This document shows, one piece after another, positions 1-8,626 of a DNA stretch of 64,000 nucleotides; positions within the stretch are counted from its first letter, which is position 1; each line of letters begins with the position of its first letter. A program made the position numbers and the translations under genes. Under the pieces are notes generated by a model. It was not told where the DNA came from. It worked only from the letters and a program-made list of their open reading frames with translations, and ran no database searches. Source of the DNA: Croceicoccus bisphenolivorans (GTDB lineage Bacteria; Pseudomonadota; Alphaproteobacteria; Sphingomonadales; Sphingomonadaceae); assembly GCF_001634625.1 (NCBI RefSeq), contig NZ_LRSE01000007.1, forward strand, positions 62,001-126,000, read 5' to 3'.

Positions 1-833
1 CCCGCGGCGCGGATACCCGCACCCTGGCGGTGAAGATCGCGCGGACGCGGCACGGCAGCGTGCTCACGTTCGAGGATATCACCCGCCAATTGCTCGACCA
101 GCGCAGGGCCGCATGGTCGGACGTTGCCCGCCGCATCGCGCACGAGATCAAGAACCCGCTGACGCCAATCCAGCTTGCGACGGAGCGTCTGGGCCGCCGT
201 TATCGCCGGCAGATCGCAACCGATGGCGAACTGTTCGACGAACTGACCCAGACAATCATCAGGCAGGTCGGCGATCTGCGGAAAATGGTGGACGAATTTT
301 CCAGCTTCGCGCGAATGCCCAAGCCCAGCTTCCGCGACGAGGATCTGTCAGACCTCGTCCGGCAAGCCATGTTCCTGCAGGAAGTCGGCAACGCGCAAAT
401 CGCCTATCGCTTCGATAGCGACGAGGGCAACACGACCATCGCCTGCGACCGTCACCAGGTCGGCCAGGCGATGACGAACGTGTTGAAGAACGCAGCCGAA
501 GCGATCGAGACACGATCGGCCGAGGGCAACGACAATTACAAGGGCCGGATCTTCGTCCACATGTCGCCCGACCGCGATGGCGTGACTGTGACCGTCACGG
601 ACAACGGCATCGGTCTGCCGCGCGAAGGGCAGAGCATCGTCGAGCCCTATATGACCACGCGCGAGAAGGGCACCGGTCTTGGCCTTGCCATCGTCCAGAA
701 GATACTTGGCGAACATGGCGGCAACATCGCGTTCGAGGCAGCGCCCGAAGGCGGTACGCGGGTCAGGATGCGTTTCTCGCGCGATCCGCTGGCCGAACTT
801 TCGCCTGATGACGGGAAGGAAGCCGCAGAATGA
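1..833 (+). CDS. ntrY: Nitrogen regulation sensor histidine kinase NtrY, C-terminal part
   Basis: The reading frame is open from the window edge, so the N-terminal membrane, HAMP and PAS regions lie upstream. What is visible is the kinase core: an H-box HEIKNPLTP with the phospho-accepting His, a dimerisation helix, an N-box region (NVLKNAAEAIE) and the G1/G2 ATP-lid motifs DNGIGL and GTGLGLAIV. NtrY autophosphorylates and passes phosphate to NtrX, whose gene begins 41 bp downstream. The pair is known in alphaproteobacteria for nitrogen and redox or envelope control. The family assignment is firm; the signal sensed cannot be read here. Confidence 0.93.
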   Translation, partial: RGADTRTLAVKIARTRHGSVLTFEDITRQLLDQRRAAWSDVARRIAHEIKNPLTPIQLATERLGRRYRRQIATDGELFDELTQTIIRQVGDLRKMVDEFSSFARMPKPSFRDEDLSDLVRQAMFLQEVGNAQIAYRFDSDEGNTTIACDRHQVGQAMTNVLKNAAEAIETRSAEGNDNYKGRIFVHMSPDRDGVTVTVTDNGIGLPREGQSIVEPYMTTREKGTGLGLAIVQKILGEHGGNIAFEAAPEGGTRVRMRFSRDPLAELSPDDGKEAAE

Positions 834-873
834 CCCATTCGCCACGCACCATGATAATTCCCGGAAAGTACTG

Positions 874-2253
874 ATGGCACTCGATATCCTTATCGTCGAC
901 GACGAACGCGACATCCGCGAACTGGTTGCCGGGGTCCTGTCAGACGAAGGCTATGACTGCCGGACGGCGGGCGACAGCGTTTCGGCGCTGGCCGCGATCG
1001 ACGAACGCCGCCCGAGCCTCGTGCTGCTTGACGTATGGCTGCATGGCTCGCCGATGGACGGGCTGGAGGTGCTGGAGGCGGTGAAGCAACGCGAGCCGGA
1101 TCTTCCAGTCATCATATTCTCCGGCCACGGTAACATCGATACGGCGGTTGCCGCAGTCAGCCGCGGGGCGGTCGATTTCATCGAGAAGCCGTTCGAGTCC
1201 GAACGCCTGATCCACATGGTCGAACGCGCGACCGAGACCGAACGGCTACGCCGCGAAAACGCGCAGTTGCGTCAGGGCGGCGACGGATCGCTGGACGAAT
1301 TCAACGGTTCGTCCAGCGCGATCAACGCCGTGCGTGCCACCCTTAAGCGGGTGGCCGGTACGGGAAGCCGCGTCCTCATCACCGGCCCCGCCGGAGCGGG
1401 CAAGGAAGTTGCAGCCCGCCTGCTTCACACGTGGAGCACGCGGTCCGACAAGCCCTTCGTAACCGTGAATTCGGCGCGGATCACGCCCGAACGGTTCGAG
1501 CAGGAACTGTTCGGCGAGGAACAGGACGGCAAGCTGATCCGCGCGGGCCTTTTGGAAATGGCCGATGGCGGAACGTTGTTTTTCGACGAAGTGGCCGACA
1601 TGCCGGAATCGACACAGGCACGCATCCTGCGCGTTCTTACCGACCAGGCATTTGTGCGGGTGGGGGGCAACCGGCAGATTCGGGTCGACGTTCGCGTGGC
1701 ATCCGCCACTTCGCGCGATCTGGAGCAGGAAATCACCGAACGGCGCTTTCGCGAGGACCTGTACTATCGCCTCAACGTCGTGCCGGTGGCGATCCCTTCG
1801 CTTGCGGAACGGCGCGGCGACATTCCGATGCTGGTCAATCACTTCTTCGCCCGCTTTGCAGCGGCGCAGGGCGTGACGCCGCCTTCGATCAGTGATGACG
1901 CGATGGCGGTTCTGCAAAGTTACGATTGGCCGGGGAACGTGCGCCAGCTACGTAACGTGATCGAACGGACGATGATCCTTGCCCCACGCGACCGCCTTGA
2001 ACTGATCGAGGTCGATATGCTGCCCGGCGAAATCACGCAGGAGGAGAACGGGGAGGGGGCCGGTATCACCGCGATGATGGGCATTCCCCTGCGCGAGGCG
2101 CGCGAACAGTTCGAGCGTGAGTACCTGCGGATCCAGATACGCAGATTTTCGGGAAACATATCGCGCACGGCGAATTTCATCGGGATGGAACGGTCCGCCT
2201 TGCACCGCAAACTCAAGTCGCTGGGCATATCGGATCGCCGCGACGACGAATAA
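874..2253 (+). CDS. ntrX: Sigma-54-related response regulator NtrX
   Basis: This 459-residue protein has the NtrC-family order. The receiver domain starts ILIVDDERDIRE with the phospho-Asp in VLLDVW. A sigma-54-type AAA+ domain follows, with a Walker A-like GPAGAGKEV and Walker B FFDEV. A Fis-type HTH closes the protein (SRTANFIGMERSALHRKL). The GAFTGA loop that contacts sigma-54 is not recognisable: the region reads LFGEEQDGKLIRAG. This fits NtrX proteins that do not activate sigma-54 directly. The ATG at 874 is chosen because the receiver fold begins immediately and GGAAAG lies upstream. It is probably co-transcribed with ntrY. Confidence 0.93.
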   Translation: MALDILIVDDERDIRELVAGVLSDEGYDCRTAGDSVSALAAIDERRPSLVLLDVWLHGSPMDGLEVLEAVKQREPDLPVIIFSGHGNIDTAVAAVSRGAVDFIEKPFESERLIHMVERATETERLRRENAQLRQGGDGSLDEFNGSSSAINAVRATLKRVAGTGSRVLITGPAGAGKEVAARLLHTWSTRSDKPFVTVNSARITPERFEQELFGEEQDGKLIRAGLLEMADGGTLFFDEVADMPESTQARILRVLTDQAFVRVGGNRQIRVDVRVASATSRDLEQEITERRFREDLYYRLNVVPVAIPSLAERRGDIPMLVNHFFARFAAAQGVTPPSISDDAMAVLQSYDWPGNVRQLRNVIERTMILAPRDRLELIEVDMLPGEITQEENGEGAGITAMMGIPLREAREQFEREYLRIQIRRFSGNISRTANFIGMERSALHRKLKSLGISDRRDDE

Positions 2254-2395
2254 AATGCTGCACCTGCGATATTTTCGAGTTTTTATCCGGTGTGAGCAGT
2301 GATACCTTGCTTACGATTTTCGGCTGGAAGCGGTTGCGCGTTCGGCCAGATCGCGGACGGGAAAGAACCCGCCGCCAACAACAAGGAGGCCAAAA

Positions 2396-3004
2396 TTGGC
2401 TGGTAAGACTCTCTCGATCCGCACCCCCGCTCCCTCTGAAAAGGCGGAGGTTGCACCTGAAAAACCGGTGGCAAAGACCACGGCTGCAAAGACCTCACCT
2501 GCAAAGTCCGCGGCGAAGGCTACGCCAACGCTCAAGGGCAAGAACCTGCAGGACCTGTTCCTCAATCATGTGCGCCGCAACAAGACCCCCGTCACGATGT
2601 TCCTTGTGAAGGGTGTGAAGCTGCAAGGCATCGTCACATGGTTCGACAATTTCTCGATCCTGCTGCGCCGTGACGGCCAGTCGCAGCTTGTTTACAAGCA
2701 TGCGATCAGCACGATCATGCCGACGCAGCCGGTCGATGCCGACCAGTTCGAAATTGCCGAGGACGGCAAGGGCAAGCGCCAGTTGCAGGACGTGTTCCTG
2801 TCGTCCGTGCGCGATGCCGGCGTTCAGGTCACGATGTTCCTGATCAACGGTGTCATGCTTCAGGGCCGCATCGCCGCTTACGACCTGTTCTGCATGCTGC
2901 TGGAACGCGAAGGTTACGTCCAGCTCGCCTACAAGCACGCCGTTTCGACCGTACAGCCGGTCACGCATGTCGACCTGTCGGGCGACTGGGACGACGAAGA
3001 CTAA
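2396..3004 (+). CDS. hfq: RNA chaperone Hfq with two tandem Sm domains
   Basis: Hfq pairs small RNAs with mRNAs. This 202-residue chain has a 45-residue Ala/Lys/Pro-rich N-terminal tail and then two complete Hfq domains, about residues 47-109 and 128-188. Both carry the Sm2 signature YKHA (YKHAISTI and YKHAVSTV) and the QD pair of the Sm1 helix. Copy 1 keeps the basic rim (HVRRNK); copy 2 has VRDAG there and lacks it. The TTG start is fixed by a perfect AAGGAGG at 2383-2389, six bases upstream. Typical Hfq is 75-100 residues and hexameric, so a double-domain chain could form a pseudo-hexamer of three. Two-domain Hfq is known in sphingomonads such as Zymomonas. Confidence 0.95.
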   Translation: MAGKTLSIRTPAPSEKAEVAPEKPVAKTTAAKTSPAKSAAKATPTLKGKNLQDLFLNHVRRNKTPVTMFLVKGVKLQGIVTWFDNFSILLRRDGQSQLVYKHAISTIMPTQPVDADQFEIAEDGKGKRQLQDVFLSSVRDAGVQVTMFLINGVMLQGRIAAYDLFCMLLEREGYVQLAYKHAVSTVQPVTHVDLSGDWDDED

Positions 3005-3064
3005 GAACGAGAAGACACTCTGAACGACGACGTTACCGGAGAGGTCAGCCGCGGTGCCCGCGCC

Positions 3065-4345
3065 GTGGTTGTCATGCCAGACATCCGTTCTGCCCATCTG
3101 GCGGACCCGGAATCGCGTCTGGAGGAAGGCTGCGGCCTTGCTCTCGCCATCGGTATCGTCGTCGTCGACAATTTCATCATCCCCGTCCGTGAAGTGAAAG
3201 CCGGTACCTTGTTCGGTTCCGGTCAGATCGATCGCATCAAGACGGCGTGCGACATGGAAGAAGCGGACCTTGTCATCGTCGACGGGGCCTTGTCAGCGAT
3301 CCAACAGCGCAATCTTGAGGAAAAGATCGGTCGCAAGGTGATCGACCGGACGGGACTGATCCTCGAAATCTTTGGCGAACGGGCGGCGACGGCCGAAGGG
3401 CGGCTACAGGTAGAGCTCGCCCACCTCGATTATCAGGCCGGGCGGCTCGTGCGCAGCTGGACGCACCTTGAGCGTCAGCGCGGCGGCTTCGGTTTCCTCG
3501 GCGGCCCCGGCGAAACGCAGATCGAGGCTGACCGCCGCATGATCCGCGACCGGATGGCGCGATTGCGTCGCGAACTTGAACAGGTGCGCCGCACGCGCGC
3601 CCTGCACAGAGCGCGACGGGGAAGGGCGCCCTGGCCCGTCATCGCGCTTGTCGGCTATACCAACGCCGGAAAGTCTACTCTTTTCAACCGCATGACCGGT
3701 GCCGACGTCATGGCGGAGGACTTGCTGTTCGCCACGCTCGATCCCACGATGCGGGCCATAGAACTGCCCGGCGTGGAAAAGGCGATCCTGTCCGATACCG
3801 TCGGTTTCATCTCGGACCTGCCGACCCAGCTTGTCGCCGCGTTTCGCGCCACGCTTGAGGAAGTGACCGGCGCCGATGTCATCGTGCACGTTCGCGATAT
3901 CTCCAGCCCCATGGCCGACATGCAGAAAAGCGAGGTCGAGCAGGTTCTGACCGATCTCGACATCAATACGGGCGAGGAGGGCGGGCTGACCATCCCCGTG
4001 ATCGAGGCGTGGAACAAATGGGACAATCTGGACCCCGCCCGTCAGGAAGAACTGCTCGAACAGTCCGCGCACGAAAGCCTTCCGGTGATCCCGATGTCCG
4101 CCTTGACCGGTTTCGGCACCGACGCGTTATTGCGTCAGGCTTCGGACATGCTGACTGCTTCCGCGCGGGTTCACACGTTCACCTTGCCCGCTACCGACGG
4201 CCAACGCATTGCGTGGCTGCATGCCCATGGCGAGGTGCTGAGAGAAGATCCGGGTGAAGACGGATCAGGGCTGCCGCAGCTTGAGATCGATGTCCGGCTG
4301 GACCCGCGCGAATATGGAAAATTTCTCAGTCTAACGGAAGGTTGA
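3065..4345 (+). CDS. hflX: Ribosome-associated GTPase HflX
   Basis: HflX is a GTPase that splits stalled or stressed ribosomes. The 426-residue product has the N-terminal HflX domain (KAGTLFGSGQ), a glycine-rich linker with GGPGETQIEADRR, and a G domain with G1 GYTNAGKSTLFN, G3 DTVGF and G4 NKWD. The GTG at 3065 is the first conventional start, but the frame stays open upstream to a CTG at 3020 that adds 15 residues and sits behind GAGAAG. The true start may therefore be the CTG. hfq-hflX adjacency is classic. The stop lies 3 bp from the convergent mazG stop. Confidence 0.92.
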   Translation: MVVMPDIRSAHLADPESRLEEGCGLALAIGIVVVDNFIIPVREVKAGTLFGSGQIDRIKTACDMEEADLVIVDGALSAIQQRNLEEKIGRKVIDRTGLILEIFGERAATAEGRLQVELAHLDYQAGRLVRSWTHLERQRGGFGFLGGPGETQIEADRRMIRDRMARLRRELEQVRRTRALHRARRGRAPWPVIALVGYTNAGKSTLFNRMTGADVMAEDLLFATLDPTMRAIELPGVEKAILSDTVGFISDLPTQLVAAFRATLEEVTGADVIVHVRDISSPMADMQKSEVEQVLTDLDINTGEEGGLTIPVIEAWNKWDNLDPARQEELLEQSAHESLPVIPMSALTGFGTDALLRQASDMLTASARVHTFTLPATDGQRIAWLHAHGEVLREDPGEDGSGLPQLEIDVRLDPREYGKFLSLTEG

Positions 4346-4348
4346 TGG

Positions 4349-5134
4349 TCACTCTTCGGATTTCACTCGAGACCAGAGTGCATCTTGCGCATCAAGTTTC
4401 AACTGTGCGAAATCGTCTCCGTCACGCGCGGCCATTGCTTCCATAGCCGCAAAACGCCGTTCGAACTTGCGGTTTGCGGCACGTAGCGCCTCTTCCGGGG
4501 CAATGTCCTGTTTGCGCAGCCAGTTCACCATTGCGAAGAGCATATCGCCAGCTTCTTCCAGCTTGTGCCCTGGCTCGGTTGCTTCCTCGAACTCGTTGAT
4601 CTCCTCTCGCAGCTTGTCGGCAGCGCCTCCAGAATCCGGCCAATCGAACCCGACACGTGCCGCGCGTTTCTGCAGCTTCTCGGCCCGTGTCAGGGCAGGC
4701 AGTGCCAGTGCGACTCCGGCCAATGCTCCCGATTGGGCCTTCGATTGGCGTTCTGCGGCCTTGATCGTTTCCCAATTCCTGCGGATCGAGACGGCTTCGT
4801 TGTCAGCCGTTTCACCGAAGATATGTGGATGGCGCCGCTCCATCTTGTCGGCGATGCCTTCTGCCACATCCGCGAACGTGAAATGACCGAGCTCTTCCGC
4901 CATGCGCGAGTGGAACACTACCTGAAGCAGGAGATCGCCCAGTTCATCGCGCAATTCTTCCATGTCGTCACGGGCGATAGCGTCGGCAACCTCGAACGCT
5001 TCCTCGAGCGTGTACGGCGCGATCGAGGCAAAGTCCTGCGCAAGATCCCATTCGCAACCGGTGTCCGGATCGCGCAAACGCGCCATTACACCAAGCAGTC
5101 GCGCAATCGGGCTATCGTTTTCCATGTCGGCCAT
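4349..5134 (-). CDS. mazG: Nucleoside triphosphate pyrophosphohydrolase MazG
   Basis: MazG hydrolyses NTPs and dNTPs to monophosphates and cleans the nucleotide pool. The protein is about 261 residues and shows the duplicated MazG fold. The first half has CEWDLAQDFASIAPYTLEEAFEVADAI and the metal-binding EELGDLLLQVVFH-type helix (DELGDLLLQV). The second half repeats it with LEEAGDMLFAMVNWL. Starts at 5152, 5134 and 5125 are all possible and none has a strong Shine-Dalgarno; 5134 (MADMEND) gives the usual family length. Convergent with hflX. Confidence 0.88.
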   Translation of the reverse strand: MADMENDSPIARLLGVMARLRDPDTGCEWDLAQDFASIAPYTLEEAFEVADAIARDDMEELRDELGDLLLQVVFHSRMAEELGHFTFADVAEGIADKMERRHPHIFGETADNEAVSIRRNWETIKAAERQSKAQSGALAGVALALPALTRAEKLQKRAARVGFDWPDSGGAADKLREEINEFEEATEPGHKLEEAGDMLFAMVNWLRKQDIAPEEALRAANRKFERRFAAMEAMAARDGDDFAQLKLDAQDALWSRVKSEE

Positions 5135-5221
5135 TCCCAATGCGGTATTCATTGAATGGCAGGGGGGCAAGTGAAGCCCGCCACAAGCGCGAATTGTGCG
5201 ATGCCCTGCGCCGCCCCGCAA

Positions 5222-5277
5222 ACCTCATGATTAGATAATATATATTATGTTAAATTATAAAGTGCACTTCAACGCCT
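5222..5277. promoter_or_regulatory. AT-rich spacer upstream of mazG with a 14-bp palindrome
   Basis: This stretch is strikingly AT-rich within GC-rich surroundings. It contains the perfect palindrome ATAATATATATTAT at 5235-5248. It lies between the stop of the small membrane protein gene and the start of mazG, so a leftward promoter or an operator for mazG is the simplest reading. No protein-binding motif is recognised. Confidence 0.35.
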
Positions 5278-5451
5278 TCAAGCCAGTCCCAGCGCCTTGA
5301 AGCCCAGCGCCACCAAGGCAAATAACCCCACCCAGATCGCTATCATCCGCAGCGTCTTGCCGTGCGGAACATCATACGAGCGATAGTTCGCGATCATCAG
5401 CGCTAACCAACCGAGCATGCTGATCAGTGACACGATGCCGAGCGTCGTCAC
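5278..5451 (-). CDS. Small membrane protein, 57 residues, unknown function
   Basis: A GTG start at 5451 overlaps the TGA of the upstream MBL hydrolase gene as GTGA, so translation is probably coupled. The product has two hydrophobic stretches, IVSLISMLGWLALMIA and MIAIWVGLFALVALGF, separated by a short basic loop (RSYDVPHGKTLR). That pattern suggests a two-helix inner-membrane protein. It is the last gene of the leftward dacC-tmk-holB-metG-tatD operon. No function can be assigned. Codon use and the coupled start support it being real. Confidence 0.6.
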   Translation of the reverse strand: MTTLGIVSLISMLGWLALMIANYRSYDVPHGKTLRMIAIWVGLFALVALGFKALGLA

Positions 5452-6215
5452 AGCGCGATCTCCATGCCGTCATATGCAGCTTCAACGCCTACGGGTGTTT
5501 CGTCGTTTAGCGCCTGATAATCCAAGCTCTTGTCCAGATGAGTCAGTACCGTGCGTCGCGCACCAGATCGTTCGGCGAGTTCAAGCGCCATGCCGAGATG
5601 CGCATGCGTCGGGTGCGGTTCGCGGCGCAGACAATCGACCACCAGAATGTCGACGCCATCCATCAGCGATACGAGCTCATCGGGAATTTCGCTGATGTCC
5701 GTCGCGTAACCGATTGAATGCGTGCCGTTATCAAAGCGAAAAGCGGTACTTTGCGCCGGTCCGTGTCGTACCTGGCACCATTCCACGCGCATGCCGGCAA
5801 CGATGCGCAACCTGTCCAGAGTGTCGAGGTTTACGATAGTGGGATAGCCGTGCTGTCCTGCAAACACGTACCCGAACCTTTGCCGCAGACGCCTGACCGT
5901 CTCATTGGCGGCATAGCCCGGAATGGGGCCATCCCGCCCGTATCGCATCACGCGAAGGTCGTCGATACCATGACAGTGATCGGCGTGATCGTGCGTCCAG
6001 AACACCGCATCGATGCTGGCGATATCATTGGCAAGCAGCTGCTGCCGAAGGTCCGTGGAGGTATCCACGAGCACCCGCTGACCGTCATCGGCCTCGACAA
6101 TGATGGAAACCCGCGTCCGCCGGTTCTTCGGATTGTCGGGGTCACATGCACCCCAGTCATTGCCTAGTCGCGGTACGCCGGTCGATGTGCCGGAGCCAAG
6201 GATCAGCAGTTTCAC
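5448..6215 (-). CDS. MBL-fold metallo-hydrolase (PhnP-like)
   Basis: This 255-residue protein begins with the PhnP-type motif ILGSGTSTGVPRLG. It has the metallo-beta-lactamase metal ligands THDHADHCHG, later histidines in RHGPAQST, and LTHLD near the end. PhnP relatives are cyclic phosphodiesterases, but this branch is usually annotated only as MBL-fold hydrolase. It overlaps tatD upstream by 4 bp and the small membrane protein gene downstream by 4 bp, so it is part of the operon. The substrate is unknown. Confidence 0.82.
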   Translation of the reverse strand: MKLLILGSGTSTGVPRLGNDWGACDPDNPKNRRTRVSIIVEADDGQRVLVDTSTDLRQQLLANDIASIDAVFWTHDHADHCHGIDDLRVMRYGRDGPIPGYAANETVRRLRQRFGYVFAGQHGYPTIVNLDTLDRLRIVAGMRVEWCQVRHGPAQSTAFRFDNGTHSIGYATDISEIPDELVSLMDGVDILVVDCLRREPHPTHAHLGMALELAERSGARRTVLTHLDKSLDYQALNDETPVGVEAAYDGMEIAL

Positions 6216-6988
6216 GCCGCCGCCTTGGTGAACAGGGTATGGAAGTTGTGGCCGGTCTGTTCGGCCAGCGTTTCGGGACTTACACCCCGCAGGTTAGCAA
6301 CGAATGCGAGAGTGTCCGAAACGAAAGCAGGTTCGCATGTTTTCCCGCGATGCGGGATAGGTGCAAGGAATGGCGAGTCCGTTTCGACCAGCAGGCGATT
6401 TTCAGGAATGGCCTTAGCCGTGTCCTGCAAATCCTTGGCATTCTTGAATGTTACGATACCAGACAGTGATATCGAAAGGCCCAGTTCAAGGACGGCCTCT
6501 CCGAACGGCTGCGATGCGGTGAAACAATGGATCAGGGCGGGAAATGCGTCCTTGCCCGCCTCCTCGCGCAGGATTGCCAGCGTGTCATCCTCTGCATCGC
6601 GGGTGTGGATGATCAGAGGCAGCTGCGTTTCTCGACAGACATCGATGTGCATGCGAAACAGTGCCTGCTGCACCTGACGGTCGGAATGATCGTAATAGTA
6701 ATCCAGCCCGGTTTCACCGATGCCGATCACGCGCGGGTGCTTGGTCGCCTTTAAAAGAGCTTCACGGCCAAGATCCGCGTGCTTGTCCGCTTCATGCGGA
6801 TGAATGCCGACACTGGCCCAGACATCCGGTTCCCGTTCCGCGACGGCGACAACGGCATCCCACTCGGATTGACGGGTCGAGATGTTGAGGAAACCCCTCA
6901 CCCCCCGTTCCCGCGCCCGGCGTAGCACTTCGTCCTGCTGCTCAACGAGCCCGGCGTAATTCAGATGGCAGTGGGAATCGACGAGCAT
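6212..6988 (-). CDS. tatD: TatD-family metal-dependent DNase
   Basis: The 258-residue TIM-barrel hydrolase starts MLVDSHCHLNY, where His6 and His8 are metal ligands. It continues with GIGETGLDYYYD, LPLIIHTRDA, ALIHCFTAS and ends with LVETDSPFLAP. These are the standard TatD signatures. TatD nucleases trim DNA 3' ends; the metG-linked copy in many bacteria is the YcfH/TatD type. Its ATG shares one base with the metG stop (ATGA), and its end overlaps the MBL gene. Confidence 0.88.
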   Translation of the reverse strand: MLVDSHCHLNYAGLVEQQDEVLRRARERGVRGFLNISTRQSEWDAVVAVAEREPDVWASVGIHPHEADKHADLGREALLKATKHPRVIGIGETGLDYYYDHSDRQVQQALFRMHIDVCRETQLPLIIHTRDAEDDTLAILREEAGKDAFPALIHCFTASQPFGEAVLELGLSISLSGIVTFKNAKDLQDTAKAIPENRLLVETDSPFLAPIPHRGKTCEPAFVSDTLAFVANLRGVSPETLAEQTGHNFHTLFTKAAA

Positions 6989-8547
6989 CAGGCCGGCGTT
7001 TCCTCTGGCATTTCAAGGCGGGGGAAGACGCCGACCGGCTTGTCGACGCGGAAGCCGTCGGCGACGAGCGTATCGAACCAATCCGAACTGCCAAGCGCGC
7101 CGTATCCGCGAGCATCTGCTTCTATGCCCATCTGGTCCAGCAACCGGTCGATAGACCCCGGCACGACCGGACGCACTGCAATCGCCAGATCGTGAACGCA
7201 GCGGAACAAGGTCATGAGGACGGCAGCCATCCGGTCGGGATCGGTCTTGCGCAAGGCCCACGGCGCCATTTCGTCGACATACTGGTTGCAGGCGAAGACA
7301 GCGCGCATCCACGCTTCGAGCCCCTCGCTGAATGCAAGCCGTTCGAAGCGGTCCTGCAGTTCCGTGATTGCATCGGCGACACTGGTTTCCAGCGCGACAT
7401 CGGCATCATCCTTGGATGCAACCGAAAGAACGCCATCCACGTTTTTGAAAATCATGGATAAAGTGCGCTGGGCCAGATTGCCGAAACTGTTCGCAAGTTC
7501 GGCATTGGCACGGGTCACGATTGCTTCGGGCGAATACGAGCCGTCCTGCCCGAAGGCAATTTCCCGCAGCAGGAAGTAACGGAGCGGATCGACACCGAAC
7601 TTTTCGGCCAGTTCGACCGGATCGGTCACATTGCCCAGCGACTTCGATTCTTTCTGGCCGCGGTTGAGCAGGAAGCCGTGCCCGTACACCTGCCTGGGCA
7701 AGGGCAAGCCGGCACTCATCAGGAAGGCCGGCCAGTACACGGCGTGGAAACGAACGATATCCTTGCCGATCAGGTGAAGGTCGGCGGGCCAGAACTTTTC
7801 GAAGTCCGGCGTTTTTTCAGGATAGCCGAGGCCGGTGAGATAGTTCGTCAGGGCATCGACCCATACATACATGACATGTTCGTCCGCGCCCGGCACCTTC
7901 ACGCCCCAGTCGAAGCTGGTGCGGGATACCGACAGGTCGCGCAGGCCGCCCTCGACAAAGCGCTGCACTTCGTTGCGGCGGCTTGCCGGTCGGATGAAAT
8001 CGGGGTTGTCGCGATAAAGCGCCAGCAATGGTTCCTGATACTTCGACAAGCGGAAGAACCAGCTCTCCTCCACCGTCCATTCGACCGGCGTGCCTTGAGG
8101 CGAGAGCTTTTCGCCCCCTTCCCCGTCTGTGAGTTCGCTCTCGTCGTAATAGGCTTCATCGCGGATCGAGTACCAGCCCTCGTAACGGTCGAGGTAGAGG
8201 TCGCCGCTGGCCTCCATCGCCTGCCAGATCGCCTGGCTCGCGGCGTGATGGCGGTCTTCCGTGGTACGGATGAAATTATCGTAGCTGATATCAAGTATGT
8301 CGAACAAGATACGGAAATAACCGGACATTTCATCGCAAAGCTGGCGCGGTGTCACGCCCAGATCGCGCGCCTTTTGCGCCATCTTCAAGCCATGCTCGTC
8401 AGTGCCGGTCTGGAACCGCACCTCCCGCCCCTTCGCGCGCTGGAAACGTGCCATGACGTCCGCGGCAATGGTTTCGTAGGCATGGCCGATATGCGGCTTG
8501 CCATTGGGATAGTGGATCGCGGTGGTGATATAATAAGGGTCGGCCAT
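6988..8547 (-). CDS. metG: Methionyl-tRNA synthetase
   Basis: MetG charges tRNA-Met. The 519-residue protein has the class I HIGH motif at residues 19-22 (PHIGHAYET) and the KMSKS equivalent KESKSLGN. The connective peptide YSIRDEAYYDESEL lacks the zinc cysteines of the E. coli enzyme, placing it in the zinc-free type. An anticodon-binding alpha-helical domain follows, and no C-terminal dimerisation domain is present. The ATG at 8547 (MADPYYITT) is chosen over an upstream in-frame ATG because homology begins there and family length fits. It sits between holB and tatD. Confidence 0.94.
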   Translation of the reverse strand: MADPYYITTAIHYPNGKPHIGHAYETIAADVMARFQRAKGREVRFQTGTDEHGLKMAQKARDLGVTPRQLCDEMSGYFRILFDILDISYDNFIRTTEDRHHAASQAIWQAMEASGDLYLDRYEGWYSIRDEAYYDESELTDGEGGEKLSPQGTPVEWTVEESWFFRLSKYQEPLLALYRDNPDFIRPASRRNEVQRFVEGGLRDLSVSRTSFDWGVKVPGADEHVMYVWVDALTNYLTGLGYPEKTPDFEKFWPADLHLIGKDIVRFHAVYWPAFLMSAGLPLPRQVYGHGFLLNRGQKESKSLGNVTDPVELAEKFGVDPLRYFLLREIAFGQDGSYSPEAIVTRANAELANSFGNLAQRTLSMIFKNVDGVLSVASKDDADVALETSVADAITELQDRFERLAFSEGLEAWMRAVFACNQYVDEMAPWALRKTDPDRMAAVLMTLFRCVHDLAIAVRPVVPGSIDRLLDQMGIEADARGYGALGSSDWFDTLVADGFRVDKPVGVFPRLEMPEETPA

Positions 8548-8626
8548 CGGCCCGATGCTTTCGTCAATTCGCGGGAGGTTGCAAGGACTTTGACCCTTGC
8601 AGGCGCATTCGGCGGGCATTTGCCCG

